DNA of 64,000 nt from Halothece sp. PCC 7418 (GCF_000317635.1 NC_019779.1:2852001-2916000); one strand, 5' to 3'. Numbered from the stretch's first letter, positions 54,047 through 63,509 are shown. The notes: a model not told the origin generated them from the sequence alone. A program made the numbers and translations.

Positions 54047-55592
54047 TTGCTCGTAGAGAACTCGAACAACAAACTAGTAAAGCCTATAAAAAAAGAATAA
54101 ATGGATTATACGCTTTGAACAAGTCATGGCGTTTATTGCTCTTTTTAACCTAGGTTTAGTTTTTTTTGATATTAGTTACATTCCCCTCCGTAACTTTTAT
54201 CTCAAAGAATTTAGACTGATTGTACAAGGCTTAAACTATATTCCAAAATCTGACTTTATTGAAAAATATACACCGATTTTACTATCAGCCTATCGGGAAA
54301 TTCCAAGGTCTTTTTTAGAACAAGCACCGCTTCTCGCGCAAGGATATGATTATGTTAAAGGAATTGAACCACATCCCGAAACCGAACAATATTTACAAAC
54401 TGTTGAAATTCTAAAGCAACAGGTTACAAAAACTGGATTAGAATCCTATCAATCTCAGCGAATTTTAGAGGATTTACGTCAGCAAAGTCTGCAAATCATC
54501 CAAAATAACCCTTTTGAAGTGGCAAATAAAACAGGGACGCTAGAAACGATTAAAGAGAGGATGCGAGAACACCTCAACAGTAATTCTTCTGAAAGAGCAT
54601 TTCAAAGATTTTGGACAGCAGAGTATTTAACAGAAAATGGCTATGAAAAAGAATTAGATTTTTTTGAAACACAAATTGAAACCCTAATCGATACCAACTA
54701 CCTGCGAGGAATTGATACCGAAACTGGAGAATTTATTAATCGCTTCTGGTTGTTAGATTTACCGTTTGCTGTTTTATTTGCAATTGAATTTGCAGGACGA
54801 ACTTATTTAATCCATCGCCGACATCTTGGTTTGCGTTGGATTGATGGAATGTTGTGGCGTTGGTATGATGTTTTTCTATTTCTTCCCATCTTTCGCTGGT
54901 TAAGAGTCATTCCTGTAACGGTGCGCGTCGATCAATCGGATTTAATTGAACTTGATTCTGTAAAACGGCAAATTTCTCAAGGGTTTGTCGCCAGTATTGC
55001 TGAAGATATTACAGAAATTGTTTTTGTTCGCCTTGTTAATCAAGTCCAAGGTTCACTAAAACGAGGTGAATTAAAAAAAGCCCTTTCTGAAGCCAACACT
55101 CGCCAGTATATTGATCTCAATGAAACCAATGAAGTCGCTGAATTAAGTAAATTATTTGTTCAGTTAGTCGTTTATCAAGTCTTACCAAAAGTTCGTCCTG
55201 ATGTAGAAGCAATTGTTCGCCATAATGTCCGAAAAGTTTTACAAACCTCTCCTGCATTTCAAGGAATGCGACAAATTCCAGGGTTAGAACGGTTTGAAAA
55301 TCAGTTAACAGAACAATTTGTCAGCATCTTCTATCAAATCGTTTATGATACCATTATCGGCGCATTAGAAGAAGATCCAGAAGCAGAAAAACTCATTGAA
55401 GAGTTGGGAACAAATCTCACGCAAGTGCTAACGGATGAAATGCAAGGAAAACAAACTCTAGATAAAATGCAAACGCTATTAGTTGATTTATTAGAAGAAG
55501 TGAAAGTGAATTATGTCGAACGTTTATCGGAAGAAGATGTAGAGGAATTATTAGAACAAACCCGACGCTTACGCCAAGCAGGTAAAGGCTAA
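54043..55592 (+). CDS. Cyanobacterial membrane protein of unknown function, start region frameshifted
   Basis: The main frame from ATG 54126 gives 488 residues: an N-terminal helix ('FIALFNLGLVFFDISYIPL'), a helical soluble part with 'GIEPHPETEQYLQTVEIL', two more helices near residues 216-260, and an amphipathic C-terminal half ending 'LLEQTRRLRQAGKG'. Just upstream, ATG 54043 opens another frame, 'MIARRELEQQTSKAYKKRIN' 'GLYALNKSWRLLLFLT', that runs into the same region one frame off. A likely natural protein would join the two, so a one-base indel near 54110-54130 is suspected. No family function is known; related genes are in many cyanobacteria. Confidence 0.65.
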
Positions 55593-55644
55593 TCAATCAA
55601 GGTGGGGAGTTGGGGAGAGGGGGAGAAAAAATAAGCGAAGAAAC

Positions 55645-55666
55645 CAAGAACAAATAACAAATAACA
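55645..55666. repeat. Short AACAAAT heptameric repeat
   Basis: AAGAACAAATAACAAATAACA runs right to the GTG start of the YdcF gene. Same family as the arrays at 2240-2296 and 25160-25202. Confidence 0.7.
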
Positions 55667-56458
55667 GTGTTTTTATTTTTATCAAAACTGCTTCCGCTTT
55701 TTTTATATCCGTTAGGATTAACCAGTGTTTTATTACTGGTGGGTGTAATCGTTGCTTGGAAACGCCCTTATTTTGCATTATTTCCAATGGGAATCAGTTT
55801 ATTGATAATTTTAATGGCAAGTAATGCTTGGGTGAGTTCCTTGTTAATGCAGTCTTTAGAATGGCAACAAATTCCAAAAGAAGAATTACCAAAAGCAGAT
55901 GCAATTATTTTACTAGGCGGATCAACTCGTGTTCCTACGCCTCCCCGCAAAACAGTAGAATTGACAGAAGCTGGCGATCGCGTTTTGTATGCAGCCCATC
56001 TTTACAAAGAAGGAAAAGCCCCCTTAATTATTGCAACAGGCGGACGCATTACATGGCTGAAAAATGCACCACCAGAAGCCGACAGCATGAAGAATTTATT
56101 AGTAGAAATTGGTGTTCCCGCATCAGCCATTATTGAAGAAACCCAAGCCCTCAATACTTATCAAAATGCCCTTTATACCCAAGAAATTTTAGAGCAATTG
56201 GGAATCAAAAAGTCACTACTGGTGACATCAGCATCTCATATGCCGCGATCGCTGCGTGTCTTTCAAAAACAAGGGATTGATGTCATTCCCGCACCAACAG
56301 ACTTCTTAGTCACAAAAGTCGATTGGGAACAACTGCAACGCACCCCCCAAGCAACCCTCTTAAATTTACTTCCCAATGCTGACAATCTTCAACGAACAAC
56401 CCAAGCCTTAAAAGAATATCTAGGGATGTTGGTCTATTGGCTTAGAGGGTGGATTTAA
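55667..56458 (+). CDS. YdcF/DUF218 family membrane protein
   Basis: The 263-residue product starts at GTG 55667, has two N-terminal membrane helices (about 3-25 and 35-60) and then the DUF218 domain (about 75-235) with 'ADAIILLGGSTRVPTPPRKT', 'IIATGGRI' and 'VTSASHMPRSLRVFQKQGID'. Members such as YdcF, SanA and ElyC influence the cell envelope and may act on peptidoglycan or lipid carriers, but the reaction is unsettled. A heptameric repeat precedes the start. Length is normal. Confidence 0.85.
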   Translation: MFLFLSKLLPLFLYPLGLTSVLLLVGVIVAWKRPYFALFPMGISLLIILMASNAWVSSLLMQSLEWQQIPKEELPKADAIILLGGSTRVPTPPRKTVELTEAGDRVLYAAHLYKEGKAPLIIATGGRITWLKNAPPEADSMKNLLVEIGVPASAIIEETQALNTYQNALYTQEILEQLGIKKSLLVTSASHMPRSLRVFQKQGIDVIPAPTDFLVTKVDWEQLQRTPQATLLNLLPNADNLQRTTQALKEYLGMLVYWLRGWI

Positions 56459-56505
56459 ATCTGTTTCTAACCCCCAAACTGAGTCCGTCTGAGGGGGATG
56501 AGATT

Positions 56506-57048
56506 CTAAACGGTTGTGGTTGCTTCCGCTTGATTTAAGGTTTCAAACTGTGTTAAAGCTGCTTTGATCCATGCTGCATTGTCTCGATAGTGAGTGGCGG
56601 TGACTAAATTCCGATCCACGACAACTGCTTCGTCTTTGAAGTTACCCCCTGCGTTCACTAAATCATCTTTACAACCAGGATAAGCAGTGACATCACGCCC
56701 TGATACAACTTTCGCCGAAACCAGCACCCAGGGACCATGACAAGTGCTAGCAATGACTTTTCCTTTTTGGTCGAAATCATTAAGGAACTGGAGTACATTG
56801 GGAATTTGGCGAACGCGATCAGGAGATTCCCGTCCACCAGGGACAATCGCTAAATCATAATCGACTTCTTTAATGTCATCTGCATCAACAGTCGCATTGG
56901 CAGCAACGCCATGTTTTCCTTTGACATCTACTTTACCTCGCGTTGCTACTTCAACGGTAAATCCCGCTTCTTGCAAACGATAAAACGGATAAGCAAACTC
57001 GGTATCTTCAAAGCCGTTATCGACAATAATCACTGCGCGTTTAATCAT
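56506..57048 (-). CDS. DJ-1/PfpI family protein (type 1 glutamine amidotransferase-like)
   Basis: The 180-residue product has the PfpI pattern: 'KRAVIIVDNGFEDTEFAYPFY', 'VNAKHGVAAN'-like core as 'KGKHGVAANATVDADD', 'LAIVPGGRESPDRVRQ' and 'VIASTCHGPWVLVSA' with the nucleophile Cys near residue 104 followed by His. Family members act as proteases, glyoxalases or deglycases; the present one is close to the cyanobacterial and archaeal PfpI group. The gene is monocistronic, flanked by convergent YdcF and divergent trmJ. Confidence 0.9.
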   Translation of the reverse strand: MIKRAVIIVDNGFEDTEFAYPFYRLQEAGFTVEVATRGKVDVKGKHGVAANATVDADDIKEVDYDLAIVPGGRESPDRVRQIPNVLQFLNDFDQKGKVIASTCHGPWVLVSAKVVSGRDVTAYPGCKDDLVNAGGNFKDEAVVVDRNLVTATHYRDNAAWIKAALTQFETLNQAEATTTV

Positions 57049-57146
57049 TGCATTCTCCTTATTATTAACATCACTTTTTAGAATACGGATACTAACTTGT
57101 CATCAAGGTTTCTCTAGCTTTAAAGTTAACCAACAATCCCTTATTC

Positions 57147-57899
57147 ATGACAGTATTCATGGCTGATTCCCTTGATGACATCCGAATTGTATTAGTTGAA
57201 CCAGCTGGGGCTTTAAATGTTGGTTCTATTGCTAGAGTAATGAAAAATATGGGGGTGCAACAATTAGTGTTGGTTAACCCTAAGTGTGATCCTCACGGCG
57301 CGGAAGCCCGAAAAATGGCGGTACATGGGGGAGATATTTTAGACCATGCAAAAACCGTTTCTTCCCTTCCTGAAGCGTTAGTGGGCTGTCAACAAGCTGT
57401 AGCAACTACCGCGCGCGATCGCGCCCTTTCTCTCCCTCTAGAAGCCCCAAAAGCTGTCCTTCCTAAACTTTTGTCTGTTCCTTCCGCCCTCATTTTCGGA
57501 CGGGAAGATAGCGGTTTAACCAACGACGAATTAACCCACGCCCAACACTGTCTCTATATTCCCACAGCATCTACTTATCCCTCTTTGAATTTAGCTATGG
57601 CGGTGGGAGTCTGTGTCTATGAATTACAGCAGTTAGTGACAACAACCGAAGAAACCGTCACCACTTCCGCAACTGAAACCGCCACCTTAGAGGCTTTGGA
57701 AGGATATTATCAACATTTAGAACAAATGTTACTGAAAATTGGCTTTCTTTACCCCCATACTGCAAGCGCACGGATGCAAAAGTTCCGTCAGATTTTCAAT
57801 CGTGCTAATCTAACCCCAGAAGAATTAGCCCTCCTCCGAGGCATATTGAGACAGACGGAATGGGCAATTCGTAATTCTGATGTGGTGAATGAGGAGTAA
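57147..57899 (+). CDS. trmJ: tRNA/rRNA 2'-O-methyltransferase (TrmJ-type SPOUT)
   Basis: The 250-residue product is an SPOUT methyltransferase with the deep-knot motifs 'VEPAGALNVGSIARVMKNMG', 'VLVNPKCDPHG', 'LIFGREDSGLTNDEL' and 'YPSLNLAMAVGVCVYEL'. The Asn-rich C-terminal helix (about 175-245) is a TrmJ-like tail. The family methylates position 32 of tRNA or related sites. The start may be ATG 57159 instead. The gene is closely followed by the serine hydrolase gene, only five bases away. Confidence 0.88.
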   Translation: MTVFMADSLDDIRIVLVEPAGALNVGSIARVMKNMGVQQLVLVNPKCDPHGAEARKMAVHGGDILDHAKTVSSLPEALVGCQQAVATTARDRALSLPLEAPKAVLPKLLSVPSALIFGREDSGLTNDELTHAQHCLYIPTASTYPSLNLAMAVGVCVYELQQLVTTTEETVTTSATETATLEALEGYYQHLEQMLLKIGFLYPHTASARMQKFRQIFNRANLTPEELALLRGILRQTEWAIRNSDVVNEE

Positions 57900-57904
57900 T
57901 TATC

Positions 57905-59098
57905 GTGGCTTCGCAACATGAATATCGGTCTGTTAAGGGGACAAATCAGAGAAAAATTAAACCTTCTCGGCGTAAATTTGCCTCTGGTCAAAAAAAGCGG
58001 TCGCAAAAGAAGCGAAAACCGAGACAATCAGATAATGTCATCGCTTTTCCCGCGCAAACACAACCAGTTCGACCCCAACGTTCTAGTGCAGAACTCTCTT
58101 TAATTTTGATCGTGCGATTAATGATTTTTGCGGTGGGAGTGGGCGCGATCGCGGGAACGGTTTTATATTTTCTAGATCGGGATCAATATCTTTCGCAACC
58201 GAATCTCTCTCCAACTGCTGCTTCCCCAACAGAAACCGCGACACCAGTGGTTGAAACCGCACCCCCGCCAGCACCTTCGGTTTTACCCCTTGACCAAGAA
58301 GTCATCGCACTCAAAGAAACCTTTAAACGTTTAGCCCGTGAAAAACCCCAACTCAAGCCTGGTGCATTTATTGTCGATTTAGAGAGTGGTCAATATGTGA
58401 GTTTACAAGGGGAAAGCCAGTTTTCAGCAGCGAGTATGATTAAAGTCCCTGTTTTGATTGCTTTTTTTAAGGCCTGGGATGAAGGACGCTTAGAATTAGA
58501 TGAACCTCTCACGATGACCGAAGAAGTGAAAGCAGGGGGGTCGGGAAATATGCAATACGAAGCGGTTGGAAAACAGTATCGGGCGTTAGAAACTGCAGCA
58601 AAAATGATTAGCATTAGCGATAACACGGCGACCAATATGCTGATTCAACGGCTAGGGGGAAAAGAAACTTTAAACGAATTGTTTGCCGCCTGGGGGTTAG
58701 AAAAAACTCGGATTCGCAATCCTCTACCTGACTTAGACGGAACGAACACCACGAGCCCCAAAGAATTGGTTAAACTATTAGCAAGACTCAATAATGGAGA
58801 GTTGGTGTCAGCGCGATCGCGCGATTACATTTTACAGATTATGCGAACCACACGAACGCGAACCCTGTTGCCTCAAGGGTTGGACAAAAATGCAACCATT
58901 GCCCATAAAACGGGCGATATTGGCTCGTTAGTGGGGGATGTTGGGATTATTGATCGCCCCAGTGGCAAACGCTATTTAGCAGCGATTATGGTCGAACGTC
59001 CTCACAATGATCGCAACGCCAACGAACTGATCCGTCGCTATTCTCGCGCAGCCTATCAATATTTTCGTAATCAAGAACAAAATTCGTTTATTGAATAA
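57905..59098 (+). CDS. Serine hydrolase of the class A beta-lactamase fold
   Basis: The 397-residue product starts at GTG 57905. The first 60 residues are very basic (KRSQKKRKPRQ), then comes a membrane anchor (about 68-92) and a Pro-rich spacer. A beta-lactamase-like domain occupies about 125-390, with S-x-x-K in 'SAASMIKVPVL', 'ISDNTATN' (SDN) and 'HKTGDIG' (KTG). This resembles cyanobacterial periplasmic serine hydrolases more than true resistance enzymes. A role in peptidoglycan or peptide hydrolysis is likely. It overlaps no gene and follows trmJ. Confidence 0.85.
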   Translation: MASQHEYRSVKGTNQRKIKPSRRKFASGQKKRSQKKRKPRQSDNVIAFPAQTQPVRPQRSSAELSLILIVRLMIFAVGVGAIAGTVLYFLDRDQYLSQPNLSPTAASPTETATPVVETAPPPAPSVLPLDQEVIALKETFKRLAREKPQLKPGAFIVDLESGQYVSLQGESQFSAASMIKVPVLIAFFKAWDEGRLELDEPLTMTEEVKAGGSGNMQYEAVGKQYRALETAAKMISISDNTATNMLIQRLGGKETLNELFAAWGLEKTRIRNPLPDLDGTNTTSPKELVKLLARLNNGELVSARSRDYILQIMRTTRTRTLLPQGLDKNATIAHKTGDIGSLVGDVGIIDRPSGKRYLAAIMVERPHNDRNANELIRRYSRAAYQYFRNQEQNSFIE

Positions 59099-59133
59099 TG
59101 GTTCTTGGTTCTTGGTTCTTTGTTCTTGGTTCT
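59096..59133. repeat. TTCTTGG heptameric repeat
   Basis: GGTTCTTGGTTCTTGGTTCTTTGTTCTTGGTTC: direct TTCTTGG units with one variant, lying between the serine hydrolase stop and the Nudix gene. Confidence 0.75.
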
Positions 59134-59140
59134 CCTCCTC

Positions 59141-59599
59141 ATGATTAGCCGTTTCTCTCATTTTTTCTTTACTGTTCTCGGGATTATTTTCCGTCATCCC
59201 GTAACTGGTGCGACTGTTATTCCGATTCTCGCTAGTGGTGAAATTGTCTTAGTGCAACGAAGGGATACTGGCGAGTGGGGACTTCCGGGTGGTGTTGTCA
59301 ATTGGGGCGAAGAAGTGGCGGTAACTGCCCAGCGAGAATTAAGAGAAGAAACTGGGTTAGATCTCCTTGAAATTCGGCGTTTGGTTGGGGTATATTCCGC
59401 GCGCGATCGCGATCCGAGACTCCATTCCATCAGTATTTTAATTGAAGCAGCAGTGAGCGGTAATCTCCAAGTCCAAGACGATTTAGAAATTTCTGATGTG
59501 AAAGCCTTTTCTGCTGAAAGTATCCCCTTTGGTCATCTTGCCCACGATCATGAACGACAATTAAAAGATTTCCTTGCTGGAAAAACCATTATCGCCTGA
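59141..59599 (+). CDS. Nudix hydrolase
   Basis: The product is about 152 residues from ATG 59141; a TTG start at 59105 is inside the repeat. An N-terminal hydrophobic stretch (about 5-20) is followed by a Nudix domain with the complete box 'GVVNWGEEVAVTAQRELREETGL' split in the sequence as G(x5)E(x7)REUxEExGU. Nudix enzymes hydrolyse nucleoside diphosphates linked to other groups; the exact substrate is unclear. The upstream heptameric repeat may affect expression because no clear ribosome binding site is found. Confidence 0.85.
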   Translation: MISRFSHFFFTVLGIIFRHPVTGATVIPILASGEIVLVQRRDTGEWGLPGGVVNWGEEVAVTAQRELREETGLDLLEIRRLVGVYSARDRDPRLHSISILIEAAVSGNLQVQDDLEISDVKAFSAESIPFGHLAHDHERQLKDFLAGKTIIA

Positions 59600-59604
59600 A
59601 ACAG

Positions 59605-59641
59605 TGACCATTTCTCAACGAACCAAGAACAAAGAACAAAA
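59605..59641. repeat. GTGACCA/GAACCAA heptameric repeat
   Basis: A GTGACCA remnant and then AACGAACCAAGAACAAAGAAC ACAAAAC: compound repeat of the same type as at 52554, located after the Nudix gene. Confidence 0.6.
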
Positions 59642-59711
59642 CTAGGTTGCAATTCAAACTCATAACGATTATGATTTAGATCAGGAATTACAGCAGGGGG
59701 ATTAACCAAAC

Positions 59712-59972
59712 ATGGAAATTAAAGAAATCCCAGTGGATGCGATTCGTCGTCCCTTACCCCGACAAAACGATCCCGAAAAAGTTGAAGCCCTGATGGCTTC
59801 CATTGCTGAAGAAGGATTGCGCGAGCCAATTGATGTTTTAGAAGTGGATGGCAATTATTACGGATTTTCTGGTTGTCATCGCTACGAAGCCCATCAACGT
59901 CTCGGAAAAGAAACGATTAAGTGTCGCGTTCGCCGGGCCCCGCGTGCTGTCTTACAAAAGCACCTTGCCTAA
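59712..59972 (+). CDS. srxA: Sulfiredoxin
   Basis: The 86-residue product has the sulfiredoxin signature 'FSGCHRYEAHQRLG' with the catalytic Cys, preceded by 'RRPLPRQNDPEKVEALM' and followed by 'IKCRVRRAPRAVLQKHL'. It reduces over-oxidised 2-Cys peroxiredoxins using ATP, restoring peroxide defence. Length is normal. It is next to dps, fitting an oxidative-stress neighbourhood, though each probably has its own promoter. Confidence 0.95.
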   Translation: MEIKEIPVDAIRRPLPRQNDPEKVEALMASIAEEGLREPIDVLEVDGNYYGFSGCHRYEAHQRLGKETIKCRVRRAPRAVLQKHLA

Positions 59973-60102
59973 CGAGGTTGGTCTAAAGAAACAGTCACAG
60001 TTCAATCCCTTGGATGATTCAATCTGTTTTCATTAATAATAGGATGAACATAAGAAGATTGAATTAATAGAAAAAAGCAAACACTATTATCTGGAGATAA
60101 TC

Positions 60103-60600
60103 ATGCAAACTGCCGATTCCCAAACCACAAAAGCACCCGTTAATATTGGGATTGAAGAGAATGATCGCCAAGCGATCGCGCAAGGACTTTCTCGCCTTCT
60201 CGCCGATACTTATAGCCTCTATCTGAAAACACACTATTTCCACTGGAACGTCACTGGCCCCATGTTCCACTCCTTACACCAGATGTTTGAACAACAGTAT
60301 GTGGAACTTGCCCAAGCCGTAGATGATGTTGCAGAACGTATTCGCACCCTTGGCGCAGTTGCCCCAGGTAGCTACAGTCAATTTGCAGAACTTTCTTCTG
60401 TCCCCGAAACTCGTGATGTTCCTGAAGCACAAGAAATGGTGCGTCTTCTCGTAGAAGGAAATGAAGCAGTTGTCAGAACTGCCCGTGCAGCATTCCCCGC
60501 AGCCGAACGTGCTGGTGACGAAGCAACTGCGGACTTAATCACAGAAAGAATGCGGACTCATGAGAAAACCGCTTGGATGCTACGCAGCATGATTGAGTAA
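60103..60600 (+). CDS. dps: Dps-family ferritin-like protein
   Basis: The 165-residue product is a four-helix bundle with the Dps pattern: 'LYLKTHYFHWNVTGPMFHSLH', 'MFEQQYVELAQAVDDVAERI' and 'HEKTAWMLRSMIE'. The His/Asp/Glu residues in the first pattern form the inter-subunit iron site. Dps dodecamers store iron and protect DNA in stress. GGAG lies upstream of the ATG. A palindromic terminator follows. The C-terminus is short, without a long DNA-binding tail. Confidence 0.93.
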   Translation: MQTADSQTTKAPVNIGIEENDRQAIAQGLSRLLADTYSLYLKTHYFHWNVTGPMFHSLHQMFEQQYVELAQAVDDVAERIRTLGAVAPGSYSQFAELSSVPETRDVPEAQEMVRLLVEGNEAVVRTARAAFPAAERAGDEATADLITERMRTHEKTAWMLRSMIE

Positions 60601-60622
60601 TTAATCTCTCTGGAATTTTTTA

Positions 60623-60648
60623 AAAGGACGATCGCGCGATCGTCCTTT
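60623..60648 (+). terminator. 26-base perfect palindrome terminator after dps
   Basis: AAAGGACGATCG is followed by CG and CGATCGTCCTTT: a perfect palindrome of 26 bases, then TGTTT. It contains overlapping HIP1-like GATCGCGCGATC cores. It works in both directions as a hairpin and most likely ends the dps transcript. Confidence 0.85.
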
Positions 60649-60733
60649 GTTTAATTGAGTCGGCGATTTTCCATTCCCCAGTTCCGATCGCCGTCTCGTT
60701 TCTGTTGATCTTGCCAACCTTGGAGAAAATCCC

Positions 60734-63484
60734 GTGCGTAACATTCCTCTAGCCCAACCCACAGTTGAAACCCCTCTCACGCAAGATAGCGAAGAAGCAG
60801 AAACTCCTCTGCAAGGGGATGCTGATGATCCAGCAATTTGGGTTCATCCCAATAATCCTGATCAGAGTCTTGTCATTGCAACCTTAAAGGATGGCGGTGC
60901 GGTTGTCTTTGATTTACAAGGAGAAATCCAACAAACCATTACTCCTGCTGATGTTGATGAAAGTTTCGAGTTTGGCGATATTCGCTATAACAACGTTGAT
61001 TTAATCTATAACGTCGATTTGCCCTCACAATTGGCTGGGTCTTCTAACCCCACTGATCTTGCTGTCTTCAGCGATCGCGCCAATGATACCCTTGCGATTT
61101 TTGGCATTAATCCCAACAATGGAGAATTATTTAATCTCACTGCACCCACCCTCAGTGACAGTGACTTTTCCATTTTTGGGGTGGATGATGGTGAAGCCAC
61201 CGCTTACGGCTTAGCCACTTACACCAGTCCTGTTTCTGGCAAATCTTATGCCTTTGTGACTCAAGCCGATGGGAATCAGGTTGCTCAACTCGAATTATTA
61301 CCTCAAATTGGCCCAGCTGATGAAATCTCGGTTGATGCGGAAGTCGTAAGAGTAATCGATTTACCAGTTCCCACAGGTGATCCAGCAGATTCCCAATCCG
61401 AAGGCTTAGTCGTGGATGAAGAACTGGGCTTCATGTACGTTGCTTTAGAAGAAGAAGTGGGGATTCTGAAATTCTCTGCTGAACCGGATGCAGGTAATGA
61501 CTTCCAAATCATTCAACCCCTAAGCGAACCCCCTGAACTAACTCCAGAACCTTTCTCCAGCTTGATTACGTTTGGGGATAGTAGTGTTGATGTCGGAAAT
61601 GTTTTCCTCGGTACAAGCCTCAATCAACCGCCCTCACCCCCTTACTTTGAAGGAAGATTTTCTAATGAATCTGTATTTGTTGAACTGATTGCGGAAGAAC
61701 TTGGATTATCCGCTTCTAGTCCTTTTCTTGCAGGTGGGAATAACTATGCTTTTGGGGGTGCAGAACTAGGGGATGGAACTTCCTCCCAACAAACGCCCAA
61801 TCTTGGAGAACAAATTGACTTATTCCTTGGTGGGAATAACCCCAGTGAAGATGATTTATTCTTTATTTCTGCTGGCAATAATAATTTTCTTGCTCCATTA
61901 GCGGTTGGGGAAAATTTACCCGAAGTTGAAAACTTGATTGATTTACTCGTGGACGATATTACCACTCTTGCCAATGCAGGTGGAGAAAACTTTGTCGTTA
62001 CGAATCTCCCTCCGTTAGGAAGTGCACCTATCATTTCTAATCCAGTAGTCGCTGAATCTCTTAATGCTGCAATCAGTGAATATAATGCTCTTCTTGATCC
62101 TGAATTAGACAGTCTAGAAAGTGAATTAGGGATTGAAATCTATGAAATTGATTTAGAAGGAATCATCCAAGAAATTATCAATGATCCAGCAGCATTTGGC
62201 TTAACTAACATCACTGATGCTGCTCTAAACCTCAATAATGGAAACCCTTATGCTGGGTTCAGTGAACCTAACTTAGTTCCTGACAGTTCAGACTTCAATA
62301 TTGTTGAGAATCCCAATGAGTTCTTATTCTGGGATGACCTGCACCCAACCGCAACTGTTGGTGAAATTGTTGCTGAAAATGGGTTAGAAGTGATTCCAGA
62401 AGGACTCGATCAATTAACCACAGGAGAAGCTGCACCTCTGATTCCTAATCTTGAAGGCTTAGATATTTATTATGGTGCTGATGGCACAGGTTATTTAGTT
62501 GCAAACTCCCAAGGGGATTCTTCCTATGCTGTCTTCAGTCGTGAAGGAAGCAATGAATATCTCGGTAGCTTTGCTGTGGGAGATAATGGCGACATTGATC
62601 AAGTCAATGAAAGTGATGGGCTTGATATTACTAACGTTAACTTGGGTTCAGCATTCCCTGAAGGGTTAGTTGTTTTCCAAGATGGGGTAAATGACCCACA
62701 AAACCCAGTTCCTGATGAGGAAGAATTAGAAAATAACAGCACTAACTTTAAGTTTGTTCCTTGGGATGATATTGCCAACCGTTTTGATAATCCTTTAGAT
62801 ATTGATCCCACCAGCTTTGATCCTCGTAATCCTGCCAATTTAATCAGCGAATCTGAACCAACCAATCTTCGCTTTGGTGGGTTAAGTGATGATGTTATTG
62901 AAACGACTGGAGATAATGAAATTGCTTTCACCGGTGCTGGCAATGACTTAGTTGATGCTTCTGTTAGCAATGGTGGTAATCGTCTCTACGGTGGTGCTGA
63001 TAATGATGAGTTATTGGCCAGTAGCAATGACCGTCTCTATGGCGGGACAGGGGATGATCGTCTTGATGCAAGTGCGGGTGGCGGTGAAAATCGTCTCTAT
63101 GGTGGTTTAGGGAATGATGATTTCTTTGCGGGTAGCAATGACCGTCTCCTTGGAGGAGAAGGCAGCGATCGCGTTTTCATCTTTACTGGTGGTGATAACC
63201 TCATCACGGGTGGTGCAGATGCCGATCAATTCTGGATTGCCAATGCTCAATTCTCAGCAACTGCGAACACCATTACTGACTTTACCATCGGTGAAGATGT
63301 CCTTGGGATTGGTGGGATTAGCGACATTACTGAATTTGCTGATTTAACCCTGATTCAAGAGGGGACTCATACGCTTATTAGCAGTGGCGAAAACGAGTTA
63401 GCACAACTGTTAGGGATTAATGCCAGCGACTTGACTGCTGATCAATTTGTGATTCAAGATGAAGTTCTGGTTGCTTTATCTTAA
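60734..63484 (+). CDS. Beta-propeller phytase with an inserted SGNH/GDSL hydrolase and C-terminal RTX repeats
   Basis: The 916-residue product starts at GTG 60734. Residues about 20-255 and 560-730 match a beta-propeller phytase: 'DADDPAIWVHPNNP', 'DSQSEGLVVDEELGFMYVALE' and later 'LEGLDIYYGADGTGYLVANS' and 'FKFVPWDDIA'. Between them, at about 275-545, sits an SGNH/GDSL domain: 'LITFGDSSVDVGNVF' (block I) and 'FWDDLHPTATVGE' (block V, with Asp and His). At about 715-800 nonapeptide RTX repeats follow ('NRLYGGADNDELL', 'DRLYGGTGDDRLD'), which bind Ca2+ and serve in type I secretion. No Sec signal is present, which agrees with that route. Confidence 0.88.
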   Translation: MRNIPLAQPTVETPLTQDSEEAETPLQGDADDPAIWVHPNNPDQSLVIATLKDGGAVVFDLQGEIQQTITPADVDESFEFGDIRYNNVDLIYNVDLPSQLAGSSNPTDLAVFSDRANDTLAIFGINPNNGELFNLTAPTLSDSDFSIFGVDDGEATAYGLATYTSPVSGKSYAFVTQADGNQVAQLELLPQIGPADEISVDAEVVRVIDLPVPTGDPADSQSEGLVVDEELGFMYVALEEEVGILKFSAEPDAGNDFQIIQPLSEPPELTPEPFSSLITFGDSSVDVGNVFLGTSLNQPPSPPYFEGRFSNESVFVELIAEELGLSASSPFLAGGNNYAFGGAELGDGTSSQQTPNLGEQIDLFLGGNNPSEDDLFFISAGNNNFLAPLAVGENLPEVENLIDLLVDDITTLANAGGENFVVTNLPPLGSAPIISNPVVAESLNAAISEYNALLDPELDSLESELGIEIYEIDLEGIIQEIINDPAAFGLTNITDAALNLNNGNPYAGFSEPNLVPDSSDFNIVENPNEFLFWDDLHPTATVGEIVAENGLEVIPEGLDQLTTGEAAPLIPNLEGLDIYYGADGTGYLVANSQGDSSYAVFSREGSNEYLGSFAVGDNGDIDQVNESDGLDITNVNLGSAFPEGLVVFQDGVNDPQNPVPDEEELENNSTNFKFVPWDDIANRFDNPLDIDPTSFDPRNPANLISESEPTNLRFGGLSDDVIETTGDNEIAFTGAGNDLVDASVSNGGNRLYGGADNDELLASSNDRLYGGTGDDRLDASAGGGENRLYGGLGNDDFFAGSNDRLLGGEGSDRVFIFTGGDNLITGGADADQFWIANAQFSATANTITDFTIGEDVLGIGGISDITEFADLTLIQEGTHTLISSGENELAQLLGINASDLTADQFVIQDEVLVALS

Positions 63485-63509
63485 GTTAGGGGTTAATTTT
63501 TGATGGTTG

